From positions 1 to 64,000 of the forward strand of contig JADHZB010000694.1 of assembly GCA_015657535.1 (NCBI GenBank): a stretch of DNA of 64,000 nt. The letters run 5' to 3'. The translations under genes and the position numbers were made by a program. Under the pieces are notes generated by a model. It made no database searches and was not told where the DNA came from. It worked only from the letters and a program-made list of their open reading frames with translations. Shown here piece after piece: positions 26,278-39,683 of this stretch. Origin of the DNA: Nephromyces sp. MM_2019. Taxonomy: Eukaryota; Apicomplexa; Aconoidasida; Nephromycida. Each line of letters starts with the position of its first letter. Position 1 is the stretch's first letter.

Positions 26278-29200
26278 CTGCACGTAGATTCAGGAATGAC
26301 TCAATATTTACCTCAATATCTTAACCAAGTATCGTTAAAACTTCTTTTAAAATTATATGCAATCAAATAGCAAAAGCAGAAAAAATCTCCATATTCATTA
26401 AATTAAAAGCTGCCAAAGAAATTTTCTGCATAAATAACATTAAATTTTAAAAGCAAACCCTGCAGAGAAATCTTTAGAAGCAGGACATGCCAATTTTAGA
26501 TTTATAAACAGCAATAAAGGTGCACAAGTAGAAGAATAAGCAGGAAAAAAAATAGGCAACAAAAATAGCACCACTAGTCAAGACTACTAAATCAAAGTAG
26601 AAATGCTTTTTTCAAAAAAGCAAACCATGAAGAGTAAGTCTAAAGCACATATTAGCGGTAGACATTTGTCGTCAGAGCTAATAATAATGCTTTCTAAATA
26701 ACTGATATAATTCCTTTTTCAGTTTATACATAATCTAAATCTAAAACTATTGGCGGTACTGCTATACCACGATGAGTATAATTTTGCACAATATTGCCCT
26801 AAAAATTGTTTTGAATTAGGGTTTATGGTATATAAACCAGGACTGAGAGTTTTGAAAAGATTAAATGCAAGCAATAAAGTACTCTATCAACAAAAACAAT
26901 ATTCCTGATACTTTTATAGCTTTTTTACCGAATCTTGCTACACACAGGGGCTTCTAAAGTTAGCTTTGCTTTAACCCTCTTTAGAGTTAGGCAAATTAAC
27001 TTTGCAAAGCTGAAATACGCAAAATTATTTCTGGTATCATTAGCTCAAGACCTGGGCAACCTAACCCTCTTTATTAAAGTTTCTGGTATTCCCACATCTT
27101 TTTTCCATTGCAGTACCTTCGTATTTGGCCTTCTTAGGTATTCTTTTATGTAACAAAATAATAGATACATAAAAGTATACTTTTGTATTAAAAATCTAAA
27201 TAAAATTCCTTCATTTATAGGATAAATAATAAAAAATACATTTCAATGCCCAGTACAGACCCAAGACATAGAATCGCAAATGATATACACGAATGTTCCT
27301 GCTTTTCCAAAAAAGGCAAAAGAACAAATGGTTTCCTGGCAATTTTAAGTCACGACAATTTTTATAGTTGTTTGAATATTTGGTTCTCTATTGTAGGGGT
27401 CACCACAATTGCCCGAAGCGTAAAACCTAATGGCAATGACGATATTATGCAAGACCTTCCATGGGAGAAACAAGTACAACATTGGAGTCCACAAATGAGC
27501 TAGGATCACCCCACAACATAGCAAGCAGCGGCTATGGAGAGATATATAGTTAGTATGATTTTTCGAACCTGGGTTAGTTGATGCATCTTCTTATTCATAC
27601 ATGTTCAGAATAAAATAAAATAGCTCTCGCTTGGGCATTAAAGCGCGTCACCTCGTGCTGCTGACGTAGTCAGATACCGTTTAACCCTGTACTGGCACAA
27701 TGATCCGTTTCATTACTAACTTAAAAGTTCATGGCTGCATCGTAAAGAGGTGTGAAGGCAGGATTTCTATTGCAGTTACAGAGAGTTTATTTAGTCTCGT
27801 CAAATGCATAGCTCCATAGCCCTTGTTTTTGACGTTTGTAACTGGCGACTCCCAAGCTACATCCAGACACTTCGCTACAATTTAGTAGGTAACTAAAATT
27901 TTACTAAGCAATACATACATCAAGTATCCAAAAAATTTATATTCGGGAAAGCGAATGTATTCTTCCGCGCAGCAAAGCCCTACTGCAAATACTTGCTTTG
28001 CCGCCAGTAGCTTTTGTTAATCCCGGCCTACGTAAACCACTCGAGGATCCACGATGAATAAGAACTTATCCGCGGAATTTACAAATATTGGAAGCAGTAC
28101 TAACTCTCAGCACGATTAGCACTCATTCCAGCCACCTACCAGCAAGCCGCCCTCCTGGACTTCGCTTTCGCGCGTGTGCTAATAGTCCTCGGATTTTACT
28201 ACTCGGGGCACCGATGTGATGCCACTATCCAGCGGTATCGCTATCGTGGAACTGCCGCTCCCTCAGGAAGCCTGAATTAGCCGTGTGTTTATAGGGAAAA
28301 CTTGTCTAACTTTAACATTCCTGTCTCTAATCCCCACACTTCTACCTATACATTCAAGTCATCTACTTCTTTTGTTACAAGCGCTGTGGTCTTAAAAGTC
28401 AAGGGCAAAGGCTCAAACGCTTCTACTAGCCATTAGCTATTCAATTACGCCGCCAGGTTCGGGTGCGAAGGGAGCAGCTGATCATTTGAAGCATAGCAGG
28501 TATATGCTATAGCAGCAGGCTACACTGCGAGCGAGTAGTACGGACTCTTCCCTGCAAACGGGAATTCACAATTAACGCGGGGTCTAATGCTGTGAGGAGT
28601 GAGCAGAGTGCTGTTCCCACAATAAGCAGGCCACCAAATTCTTTAACTGCCTCTTGGCCTTTGACGTAAAGAGTGGAAGTCCTACAAGTAAATAGTATAA
28701 ATAAAAAATGCATCAAAGCAATAAAATCCATGAAACATTTATAGAATAAAGTGAGTCAAACAACCAATAATATGCATTGGAAACCCCCTGGGTTATAGCA
28801 GCTCGAACTTTAGCTGGATAAAGGTCCATAAAAGGCAGCTAATGTACACTTCGCATTCTTGTCTTAGGGATGACGTTCACTCAATTACATAGGCTTTCCT
28901 GCTGTGCCAGCATAAAGAATTAAAAAAACTTATGAAGTTAAGACTCGTCATATCCCTAAATATTTTTCTGCGAAAAAAACCTGCAAAAGAATATATTCAG
29001 CACAAAGTTAATTATGGCTCTCGAGTTACACCACTGCTGTTATCAGATATTACTAGGCTGAAATTTTCTGGTATTTTTAGGAGCAAATTACCTTGCTAAA
29101 CTTGAAATCCTAGAGCCAAATGAATCTTTGTATTATGGGGAAGCGGATACAGTTACACTTGGATTGAGCTAATAGAAAATTTGCATCGCTTTTACTAGAA

Positions 29201-32200
29201 TGCACAGCAAAAAAGCCTACCTAATCCTTTATCTTTCGTAGTTTTTTTACTACTTTCATAGGGCAACTTAAATATGCTAAAAAAGAGTTGTCTTGGTTTT
29301 TAGAGCATGCACCAGGTTCTAAATAAACACAAGTACTATAATTCCAACACACTGCTTGGCTTACAAGTACATACAAAAACTGAAGGTTTCAGCTTAAATC
29401 GCTAAGCTTAATCGATCCAGCCGTATTTTGTGTCACTAGCTTGGCGATCTGCTCTTGCATTCTGAAGTAACCAATGCCGCCGTCAACTCTTAGAATCACC
29501 GGACGCAAGGCTCATCGCACAATCTTTGCATATATCAACTCAGCAAAGAATATTGTCAACATTGCATAAAAAATATTCACCACGAAAAATTTCGTGGTAC
29601 ATTTACCGATTAGTCTGCTCAGCTCCTTCCTTCAATTATTTTTGTATTACGCTTTCCTTTAATGTCCGTAGGCATTGCTGGGTACCTTAGTTATAAAAGA
29701 GCCTTATTACTACTCATGCATTTTGACGTTAGGCTTTTAAAGCAAGATAGCTGATGCGCCCTAATTAGCGAATTATAAGATTAGCCCTACAAAAAATTCG
29801 CTGTATTTGTAAACTCATCTAGATTAAATCGAAAAGCTTGGCAACATTTACTTTCGAAACTGCAAAATTGGAGATGGCTTTTTTCCTTAAATTGAGTTTT
29901 ATCCTTTTGTCATATGGTTGATCAATTGTTACATTGAGCAAGTAGAAAATGTTGATCATCTTAACATGGCAACCTTAAAATTTTTAGAAATAGAAAAGGC
30001 GCAGTACTATTCTGTCCAAAGGAGGCTATTAAAATCTGGCGAGCTACTCTCTATTGTGGTTGAAGTCACTGTCTCAACCTCCAATGACGCCTAGTGCAGC
30101 ACTTCTAGATGAACTGGCAGTGGCAGCATAAAAACTCCCCGTATTGCTAGCATTCATAAATTCACTTAGGCTGGCACAGGACTAGTGTATAGCTCAATAC
30201 GAAAACGCCAATTAGTTGAATATACACCAAAAAACAATCACCTAGAATTTTTCCATACAGTTTCATGCCTGTGCTATCTTTGGAGCAGCCTATACATGCT
30301 GCTCAAAGTTTCATATCTCTAATTTTTCAACTCAGCCTTGCTTGTGTTCTATAGAAAAGCGAACATTGCTAGTATAAGAGAATTAAAGCGTGCCTCCTAA
30401 TTGTGGTAAATTTGTTCTTGAAGTAGGTGGCAAGTCTACACAAGGCTTTAGATTCATTGGTGTATTTGTACTTTTTTTGAAATAACAATGTCGGCATGTT
30501 TGTTCAAGTTGTTCCTTTTATGGCTGCCACTAGTACCTAAGATACGAAAAAACTCAGGCAATCCTCAGAGTAAAGAACAATTCAAAAGGTAGTAAAGCTA
30601 ACTACAATGAAGATAGTTTTAAGATAATGGTAGCAAGATTGCATCACATATAAGATACTTTGAGAGAAGTAACTTCATCCAGGCAACGTGTGACAGAACA
30701 AGGACTGCGTATTTAGGCAATGGAGTGTTTGCGAAGGTAATAGTTCGGGAGTGCCAATGTATTATGATGATCCGTAAATCACTATTTCCAAAGGGCCTTC
30801 GGGGTTGGTGGTTCCTCTACGAGTCTTATTGGAATCAGCAATGAATTATCGTTTGTAACACTCTTTTTATATAGATGAATACATTATATTATCTCCTTAG
30901 GTCTCAATTTTTAGTCATATCGTCTAGCCATTTCATTACAGCTATGGACCTACAATGAGGCACCCTGGGGTAAAATTTGTATATGCTCTCTATGCCTCTG
31001 TGCACTCAGGTATGAAAAGTTAATTCGTAGCAAACTTCTGGCTCCCTCCTAAAATTCAACTCTTCATTTAGCTATATATTCAGTGATCCGCTGTGCAATG
31101 TGAGGTAGCACTTCTTTTGCAAGGCATAGAAGCAAGCCTTTATAAATACCTAGTAGTTTTATTAAGGTTCAATGAGTGAAACTCTTGCTAGAAAAATCCT
31201 TGCTGTACATAATATGAATTTAGCTACATAATACACTCATATCAACATAGCTTGGCGTATATTCAGGGCCGTATCTATTCCAACAAAAATTTTCGTCATC
31301 TCCACGAAATTTATAGTATCAATATTTCTGCTTTCATTTCCATTCGTTTATCCAATCTGATTCGCTATCCTGCAGTTACTTCTGAGGCTTCCCAAACCAT
31401 TGTGCTGTTTTTTGGTACCATCATCAACCATACTCATTGCCATAATGCAAGCAACTTTTAAGGATTATACCGGAATAAAGTTTTGCTATATAGCGCTGGT
31501 CAGTTCATCCCACATAGCGAAATCCGGCGTTTCAATAGCGTGGAAAGGGCATCCTACGCGTCCTTCGCGAATACCTACAAGCTAACATCTCCTGCTTGTT
31601 CAATGCAAATAAGAGAAGAAAATAGCTTGTTTCGATGCTTCCCCCGTATCTAATAAGTTATTCACTTCAAATTCAGAAGTTTCCTTGAATTAACATGCCG
31701 CTACCGACGCATGAATTTTTATTTCATATTCACTGGCAGCTTACGCTCAAACAAATAACCTGCTCGGAAAATTTATAGCTTTATCCAACTCAAACAAGCT
31801 TGATTAGACGCATATAATCATCCTCCACGCCGAGCCAATTATTTTTAGAGAATTGCTGCAGCTCTAAAGGTTTCCTGGAGAATTTCAACTTTTTGTTTCA
31901 AAAGAGGAGGAATAATTTTCGTAGATTTAAATTTTTAACTTCCTTTAAAAGAAAGTTGCAACAGACATATCATTACTTTCAAGCCGATTGTGCTTTCAAA
32001 AATTCTAGTTCGAATTTCTTGACCCTAGATATTAAGCATTTCTATGAAGGAGTTTCCGCAGGATATCCACACAAAAAATGTCAATTATGGCTTTTAATGC
32101 ATGCTGGAATAGTTCGTACAAACGGGTCATTCCCTACCAAAAATATTCTCTAAAAATTCAACGTCTAAATATCCGACAGGAATCTTGTTAGCATAATTTG

Positions 32201-33242
32201 TACATCTTAATTATGCTAAACAGGGGGTGCAATATGAATAAATATATTATAATAAGCTTGCCCTTACTAAACAAAAACTGCGTACTTTACCGCTTTATGC
32301 AAACATAATTCCTCTTCAAAAGTTTGAAATATGAACTAAAATATGACTGGATTTCAAATTTCTCATAAGCATTCGAATCGCCTGAACCTTATTGATTCTA
32401 ATATAGTCTATGTAGATTACAAACAAAAAGTCTTGGCTAACAACTTATTTCGATGTACACAAGTTCATAAAAAATCATATGTATAACCTTAAAGTACGTA
32501 ATATTAGCAAGGCCGTATGCATATCGTTAGCCCAAATTACTCATTTTACGCAAGATATACTGTCTAGCACCAGAACTTTATATTAAGTGGCTGACAGTGA
32601 AAGCTTTCCACACAAGTAGCAACCTCGAGAGGAGTATGAAGCCCCCTTAGCACCAATTCAAGAAAGTGTGCATTTGTTGGTACAAGACAACCAAACCCGT
32701 GACAAAGGCCTCTCATTATCCAGCCCCAAAATCAACCTTATGAGGTAGAAATATCAACTCATACGAATGACTATGCCGTAAGTTGAAGGTTGCATATGAA
32801 CATCCGATAATAAGCATTATTGCATATCAACAGAACTTCTTTGAAAAAAACCGTCCTTAACAAATCCAGTAACCATATCCCAACAATAAAATATTGAATA
32901 ACTGGCGCAAAAACATTTGAGCAAACAATTTTACATCTTTAATCAAAAACTTTACCTCCTGAGGCTCATATAATAAGCAAGAATCCCTCAAAAGCAGGAA
33001 GGCTCAAAATGACTAATTCTTAGGAGTTGTAATGACTAAAATATTAAGGTAAAAGATGCTTAAAAGTTACTCTTATTTAAGTTCCTTCCTTGAAGCTACA
33101 GGAAGGGTTTCAACAATTTTTTAGAAATACCTAAGTGTAGACACATGGGTAAACTGAGCCATTTGTATAACCTCACACCAGCTAATTAATTAATAATATA
33201 AAAAAGGATAACAAAACCTAGGTAGCCTTGAGTTACTAAACA
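26278..33242. other. Gene-poor interval (7 kb)
   Basis: It must contain the missing first exon(s) and promoter of the golgin gene, most likely within the first 1-2 kb, but no ATG plus phase-0 donor could be singled out. Apart from a weak small frame at 28731-28507 I see no coding signal, RNA gene or repeat. Confidence 0.5.
28507..28731 (-). CDS. Small hydrophobic open frame, doubtful
   Basis: 74-codon frame from an ATG, with a hydrophobic stretch (FGGLLIVGTALCSLLTALDP) that could span a membrane, followed by an Arg/Ser tail. A TTTACTTGTAG acceptor inside it (about 28682) suggests it could equally be a fragment of a spliced gene. No family is recognised and no neighbour supports it. It may be chance. 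Confidence 0.15.
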   Translation of the reverse strand: MDFIALMHFLFILFTCRTSTLYVKGQEAVKEFGGLLIVGTALCSLLTALDPALIVNSRLQGRVRTTRSQCSLLL

Positions 33243-35012
33243 TCAAGACTCAGGTCCTCGAATTGATTGTGCCACTGCCGTAGATGCAGCAATAATACGA
33301 ACGTCAAACACTGGCCGATCTGCTGCTGTAGTCTGGACGTTCGATATCTTCCTAACTATCTCCATTCCAACCTTTACTCTTCCAAATATAGCATGCTTCC
33401 CGTCTAAAAATGGAGTGGGCGCTAAAGTTATGAAAAACTGCGAAGCATTTGAGTTAGGTCCACTATTAGCCATGGATAGTATACCAGCTCCTGTATGCTT
33501 CAAACCTGAAAAGGGGGTAAAATAAAAAAAATTGCAATCACAAACAAATGGGCATATGAAAAAAAATACGCCATGCAACTAGAAATTCAGGCAAGAGCTT
33601 ACTCCAGTATTTCGCCACAAAAAAAGCAGCGCTCTTTAATAGTAAAATAGCGCATAAGATTAATAAAAACATGCTATTGTTAGGTTTAGGAAGAGTACTG
33701 TAAAGCCATACCAAATACTAGAAACCCGACGAGAGGGCGTGAAAAACAATATACAAACAGCAGACAATCCCAGGCTTATTATTTACATGACCTCCCGGCA
33801 ATCAAGAACGCTGTACTACTGCTTTAAAAAACATATAATTGAAAACAACTCACTATAACATCTTCAGGAATGTCCTGCATGTGAGCTTAGTGACCCCATG
33901 ATGCAAACTTTCATTACAGTCACAAGGTATAAATGTAATGCTAACCTTTGAAAAATAACTCTCAAGCAATGCAACATTTCTCATCTTCCCACGGCTAAAA
34001 AATGCTTGCTGCATAGAATAGCTATTGCTTAAAAACAGGCATGCAAGAGACAAGAGCACCTCATCCCAAATAAAACGCAAATACGTTAGCAATTTTCAAT
34101 TAAGATTTATTTACGTTACACATCATCTTTTCAATTTAAAAAGTTAAACTTCATTATGAAACCAAAACTTAATCATAAAGAGTCACGTAGGTGCAAAACA
34201 TAATAGATCGCCCACATCAACACAAGCTTCCCAGCGAATGATGCCGGTCGTCAAACTCAAAGCTATTGGAATTGAGAGGTAGTACCAAATATGCCAAAAT
34301 GATAAGCTACGAGGCTTACACAGCGTGCTGCAAAATTGCAAGAAAACTAACGGCCTGCCGCAGCCATGTTAATATGAAAAAAAATTCGCTAATATTCAAG
34401 AAATCTCATAAATTTAGATACTTTTTTTAACCAGCAGACACTGACAGGCTATCTAAGTTTCAGCAGCATGCTTCCTATAAGCGTACCTATAGTATCAAAG
34501 TGTCTGCAGACGCACCTATAGTATTAAAAAAATTGTCTGAAAAAATCCCTGGCAACATAAATACCGCATTAATCATGCACTACTACACCCCAATACTATC
34601 CAAAACCAATATAACATGTAATACTGAATAATATTAGAACTTTAAAAATTGCATTCAATTTGAATCTTTTTCACGAGAGCCACACTTGCGTACCTGGGTG
34701 AAACTCATCTTCAAAACTTTTTCCGTAGACAGAAATACCCCCCCTCCCAGTACCGGTTGGGTCGCCTCCTTGAATACACAAGTCTCTTACTATCCGATGA
34801 AAAATGGTACCATCATAATATCCCCTCTTACATAGTTGATAAAAGTTGTGGCAAGTCTTTGGAGCATGCTTCCAATAAAGCTCTAACTGTATCCTGCCCA
34901 TATTTGTGTCCAGAAGCACATCACCCTCCTCTGGAGCTGAAGAGATTCCTCCAGAAGCATGCGGTGTATCTGACTGAAGAGTAAGCAATGGAGTGTCAGC
35001 TTGAGTAAACAT
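33243..35012 (-). CDS. PPIL1: PPIL1-type cyclophilin, spliceosomal peptidyl-prolyl isomerase
   Basis: Two coding exons, 35012-34694 and 33505-33243, are joined across a 1,188-nt GT-AG intron that splits one glycine codon; product 193 residues. The sequence follows human PPIL1 closely: [31 protein letters not shown] (catalytic Arg), [21 protein letters not shown] and [16 protein letters not shown]1 is a nuclear cyclophilin of the catalytically active spliceosome, bound through SKIP/SNW1. The N-terminus is about 25 residues longer than in the human protein and Thr/Ser-rich. I take the first ATG, at 35012; three codons upstream is only an in-frame GTG. The Trp that binds cyclosporin A in CypA (in EWLDGKH) is Phe here, which should weaken drug binding. 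The C-terminus adds a short Ala/Ser tail. Confidence 0.94.
34482..34540. repeat. Two-copy 29-bp direct repeat in PPIL1 intron
   Basis: Units start at 34482 and 34511 and share CG(T/C)ACCTATAGTAT(C/T)AAA and TGTCTG. Non-coding. Confidence 0.6.
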
Positions 35013-35535
35013 TTTCACCACATGTATCCTATGAAATCTGAAACAGGCATAATTTCAGGTATGAGCATCTCGGTTTAAACCACTTTCTGAGCCGCAGAAG
35101 GTAAAATTTTGGGCTATTTCGAATTCAATGCGCAACAACAAACAGGTATACCAGAACAAGGCGGTTACCTTTTAAAAACAACCCAAAATGCATTCGGGCA
35201 CTACGTAAGAAGCGATAAGCAATACATCATCAAATAGCCACTATATGTGACCATGAAAAGAGAGATGCTGAAGTCTGCGGCATAGAGCTTCTTCACTATT
35301 GTGCAGCTGTGACGGTGAGAAACGGGGTCTGAATGCTACCAAGAGCTTTTGAATGTTGATGTGTGCTTACCCTGTTAGCCGCTGACTATCCACACTGTGA
35401 GACTCATTCAAAAGCTCAAACCCATTTCATCGCCCCACTTACTAAATCCAAAACTCGCTATTCCCGGCGTAGCTCCAGCACATTAGCTGTCCCCGTATGA
35501 GGGTCATCTATACTTCGGTGAGCATGCACACTGTG

Positions 35536-35686
35536 GCAAGTGCTCAAAGAACGCCTGTCCATTGCCTTGAAGGGGATAAAGCATACAGATTTACATTTTA
35601 ATTGATAAAGTGAATGCAAGTGCTCGAGCAACGCTTGTCCAATGTCTTGGAGGAGATAAAGAAAAATATAGAGCTTTACATTTTAA
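35536..35686. repeat. Imperfect 80-bp tandem duplication
   Basis: Two units start at 35536 and 35616 with GCAAGTGCTC and end in TTACATTTTAA. They share the AACGC(C/T)TGTCCA core and a GATAAAG block. An insertion in the second copy shows the duplication is old. Confidence 0.75.
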
Positions 35687-38672
35687 AAAGAGTTGATCTA
35701 ATAACATTCGTTAACTGTATTGGGTGCTTATCGGATAGCGTTGATTCTTAACATATGGTCCGCCTGGGTCTTATATCACAGCAGTAGGTTGTATGCTTTC
35801 ATCGTAGTCGTCTAAAGTACAAGATCATGAATGAATTAAGTGGCCAGATAATAGTTTTTTTGCACGAGAGCGCACAGATTATGCGAGTAATATATTGCAT
35901 GTGACTAATGAAAAAACATATGCGCCATCGTGTACGTGATGCAACACTTTTACTGTTGGTTTAAATTTATTATGACCCCAATTTTTCACTTTGGAAATTA
36001 CAAATCCCCTGGTCCTTCTAGGATAGATTTTACAAAAAAAATGGAGCTTCTGTCTCATATTTTTTTCTTTAAAAAAAACACGGAATGCACGCTCTTGTCA
36101 GAAAAAAGCATTACTAAGCAACCAAGAGTAACATTGAAAAATATTTCAGTAAGGACTTGTAATAGCTTTGAAATTAGCTATTGCTCATGCTGATAGTTTT
36201 GATGTAATGATATTTTCACGAGAGGCCTATATACCCAGTTTAAAATATGATAAAGTATCCTTTTTTTGTGCTAAATTAGGCGCAAAGTCCTGCATGATAA
36301 AATTACAAATCTTTCAGCTCCTTATTTTTAATAGCAAACCTCATGAAGGTAAATAGCCGTTTTACTGGACTACAAAAACTGAACTTCCATGTGGATTACC
36401 AAAGAGTACTTTGCTAGTGTATTAATAGTAAGTTAAACTGAGCAGAGAGCTCCTCGGGTTATATTCCTAAGATATACTTTGTACCTCGGTCCTGTGCATT
36501 GTGGTTTCAGCAGCATATCTGCCTTGATGAAATAATGAAAAAACTTTTATACTTTGCTAAAAAGGGAAGATATTCAGTTTTTCCTGTAATAACACAAATT
36601 TAGCGGAATATTCAACATATTAAACTTAATTTACGCCAGCCATATTTCGACTTTTTACCGTTTTTGTTTACGTTATAAATTCATCGATGTTTTTACCTAT
36701 GGAAGCCGATGCTCTGAAGCCAAGCTGTATCTCGTCCTAAAATTGGAAGGAGACTCATTACCACACCTATTTCTCAGTCTCCAGCAAAATTACTTGCTCA
36801 TTCGGTTGATTCGAGTGCTCATTTATTCAATCCTAGCGAAACACTCTAACGAAATGCCACAATCCATGTAGTCTATGAACTGCTAGGATTGCTTGAGGAG
36901 CTTCAGTCTCTTAATGCTTCTATAGGGCTTTTGAAAAGCATGCATCCCAGTAAACCATACATAACTATATTCTGAAATTCCATGGATACCCAATAAAAAG
37001 GCAGCAAAACTACATATTTTGCTCTACCCAAAATATATTTTCCACCCTGATAGCTTCAGCAAACATAATGGCCGATTGACAAGAAATACACCGTGGTTAA
37101 AGGGAGCCTATATTGCACGCTTCATTGTTTTAAAATGGCGAGGATGGTCTTGTTATCATCTTTTTTTTTGAATTAGCGTGAATTTTTATTAACGAAAATC
37201 CTTATCTCTTATTCGCCAGTGTATTTATACTTTTCAAAGTGAAAACAAGCAAAGTTAAATGCCTGCATGGTACGAACTGCATGTCCTCGTATAGTAGGCT
37301 CCAGCACATAGCTGCATTCCACCCTAGATATAGGTTTTAAACGCTGAATTATCCTTGCAAAAATCTACAATATCTCCGAAAAAACCATGAACATCCAACT
37401 TTAAATTTCACCAAAAGTAAAGATAAAAATTCACGCTTAAATGACACTATTAGCGGCTATATCGGTAGCTGCGGCGGGGTCCTAAACAAAACCTGTGAAA
37501 GTATTTCAGGGAGAGGAAGGATGCATTCCAGCTAGCACCGCAGCCAATTTTAAAAACTTATCTAAGCTACAATAGCGGTAAAATAAAAATAATGAGGCAA
37601 TTTTTTATATTGGCAGAATTCGATTGGGATATTCAGCTAATTTTAGCAATCACAACCATATTGTAGAGTGGTAATCAGGCAAGTATACAAGAGGGCTATA
37701 GAGCAGAAGCAAATTTTTTGCCCTTGAAGCTCTATATAATCCCAAACATGATGCAATTTGGCAATCACCAAGTGAACGGCAGTATTTGAGATGAATTCAA
37801 ACTGGTTAATATCTTTCAATATAATGCTTTATTGCATTGAACACTATTTACAAGATAGAGAGCATCTAATGGCACCTACTCACTAACTTTTTTAATTTTA
37901 AAATAGTTGCAATTGTTTCCCTGGATTTTAGCTTCTAAAACCGTAGATCAACTCAACAATTTTAACATGACAACTATTCCTTAGTAGCTTGTCATCTCTG
38001 ACACTTCTTGCATCCTAATGAACTTTGCACGTTCCGCTTTTAGAACTTCAGTTCCAATTGAATACTTCGGCGTTTTATGTACGGAAGCTATCTCCTGCGT
38101 AACTTTTTTATACCTTTTCTTTAATATATGCAAGGAATGCTATTTAAGCTTATTCTCTAAGAGTCGTGGCCTGGTATACCACCGGCAGTCAGTGAAACAT
38201 TACTTTTGGGACTCACCTGGCATCAATATTTGGAAGACACATTGTAGTACACGGGGCATGGTGCACAAGGTACCCAACGAAGAAAAAAAACTCTGCCTCA
38301 TTTTAAAGGGATTTTTTCAGTGGATTAATAAATTCTTCATGGCTTTGCAATTACTGCGTGCAACTAGCTAGCGCTGGTTAGCGGCAAGTCTGTGCCACTG
38401 TTAGTAGAGACTTGTATCGTATACTGCACATGTAGAAACAGGCAAGACTTGAAAAAAAGCATCTCTAGCAAAGCAGCAACATGGGCTTTCTTTATTCGCG
38501 GCCAATAAATCGTTTTGCTCTTATCTATCTACTTACTGTTCGTATAAAAAAGGGCACAATCTCAAAAGCCTAGATTTCGTACTTTGCCAGAGCACGAGGA
38601 CAACATCTTGGGATTCTTCTTTTCAAAGATAGCCTTCTACAAGTTAACAGTCCCCAAATTCCTTGTTTACTT

Positions 38673-38861
38673 TCAATTTAGCTGCATGCCCGGCAAATCA
38701 GTTTTAGAACCCATCTGCCTAGCGTGAGCATAGCCAACTTTACTGTGCTCTATCCAAATTTCTGTCGATACGCCGCATATGTAGGCATCGCAAACGATAG
38801 CAGCAACCGCTGTTTTTACGCTTAAGGTAATTACAATTAAGACGGCATATAATTGGGCCAT
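38673..38861 (-). CDS. Small signal-peptide-like open frame, doubtful
   Basis: 62 codons from ATG. The start (MAQLYAVLIVITLSVKTAVA) has the hydrophobic core and small-residue end of a signal peptide, followed by a short Cys-containing mature part (IVCDAYICGVSTE). It stands alone in a gene-poor stretch with no recognised family. A secreted micro-protein is possible, but an AT-rich frame of this size can arise by chance. Confidence 0.2.
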   Translation of the reverse strand: MAQLYAVLIVITLSVKTAVAAIVCDAYICGVSTEIWIEHSKVGYAHARQMGSKTDLPGMQLN

Positions 38862-39683
38862 CTATGTGCTATTTTTGAGGTTTAAAAAAGCAAATTAAAG
38901 GTTTTTATCCTCAAGGAGAAATGCTTTAACGTTACAATTGCAATAGAGGTTTTCTGAAGAAATGCTGATGCTGGACGTGGTGTTACACTTATAAGGAACT
39001 TCATCAAATATGAAGGCAGTGAAAAAATGCGATTAAATTCGCCATCTCATCCCAATATTTACCCCCACAAAAGAAGCCCACAATCCGGCGCAGTGCTTCA
39101 GTCTTTTATAGGTATTAAAAAATAGAGTCTAATAAGTTTTACCGGCCCATCGAGCCTGTGCCACTATAAATTTCTATGTCAAACTGCAGATACTAAGATG
39201 CGCATATAAGTCTACCTATACTACTTCCCTTGGAGCATTTGTTGCGTAACCTTACCGCTGTACAGGCGAAAAACCACTGTAAAAAAAACTTTATTACACA
39301 TGAAGGCGGCTTGGAGTGCATGCAGAAAAAAATGTAAAAAAGATTACAAGCATGAGCACACTTCTTAGTCACTAGAAAACTGAGCGAAAAAAAAAAATTG
39401 CGATCTGAAAATTGTAATGCGTATATATTTATAGAGCTTTGAATTAGAGCCGATTGTGCAGCTTGCAAGGCATAGCTTTACAGGTATCCAAATGACAGAC
39501 CCCTCGCTTGGGCATAGTTTTGAATAAGTAAAAGATGAATCATTTTCCGTTATTTTATACTAAGTGGCATACATTACTCTCATGAGATATCCAAACTTCA
39601 ACTAAATTAAAGCCTTGCGATCATATTAATACAGCGCCAAAATTTTTAGGTTTAAACTTCAACACAACCGAAAAAAGCTAAAT

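Larger units (their letters stand above)
35013..39683. other. Gene-poor interval (4.7 kb)
   Basis: Contains the PPIL1 promoter at its left end and the 3' flank of the helical-repeat gene at its right end. It holds one tandem duplication (35536-35686) and a small signal-peptide-like frame (38861-38673). Other frames, including one of 117 codons on the plus strand at 38018-38371, look random. Confidence 0.55.

Noticed and set aside
38018..38371. 117-codon plus-strand frame
   Set aside because: Longest frame in a gene-poor stretch but with unbiased composition, no motif and no neighbouring exons; compatible with chance.
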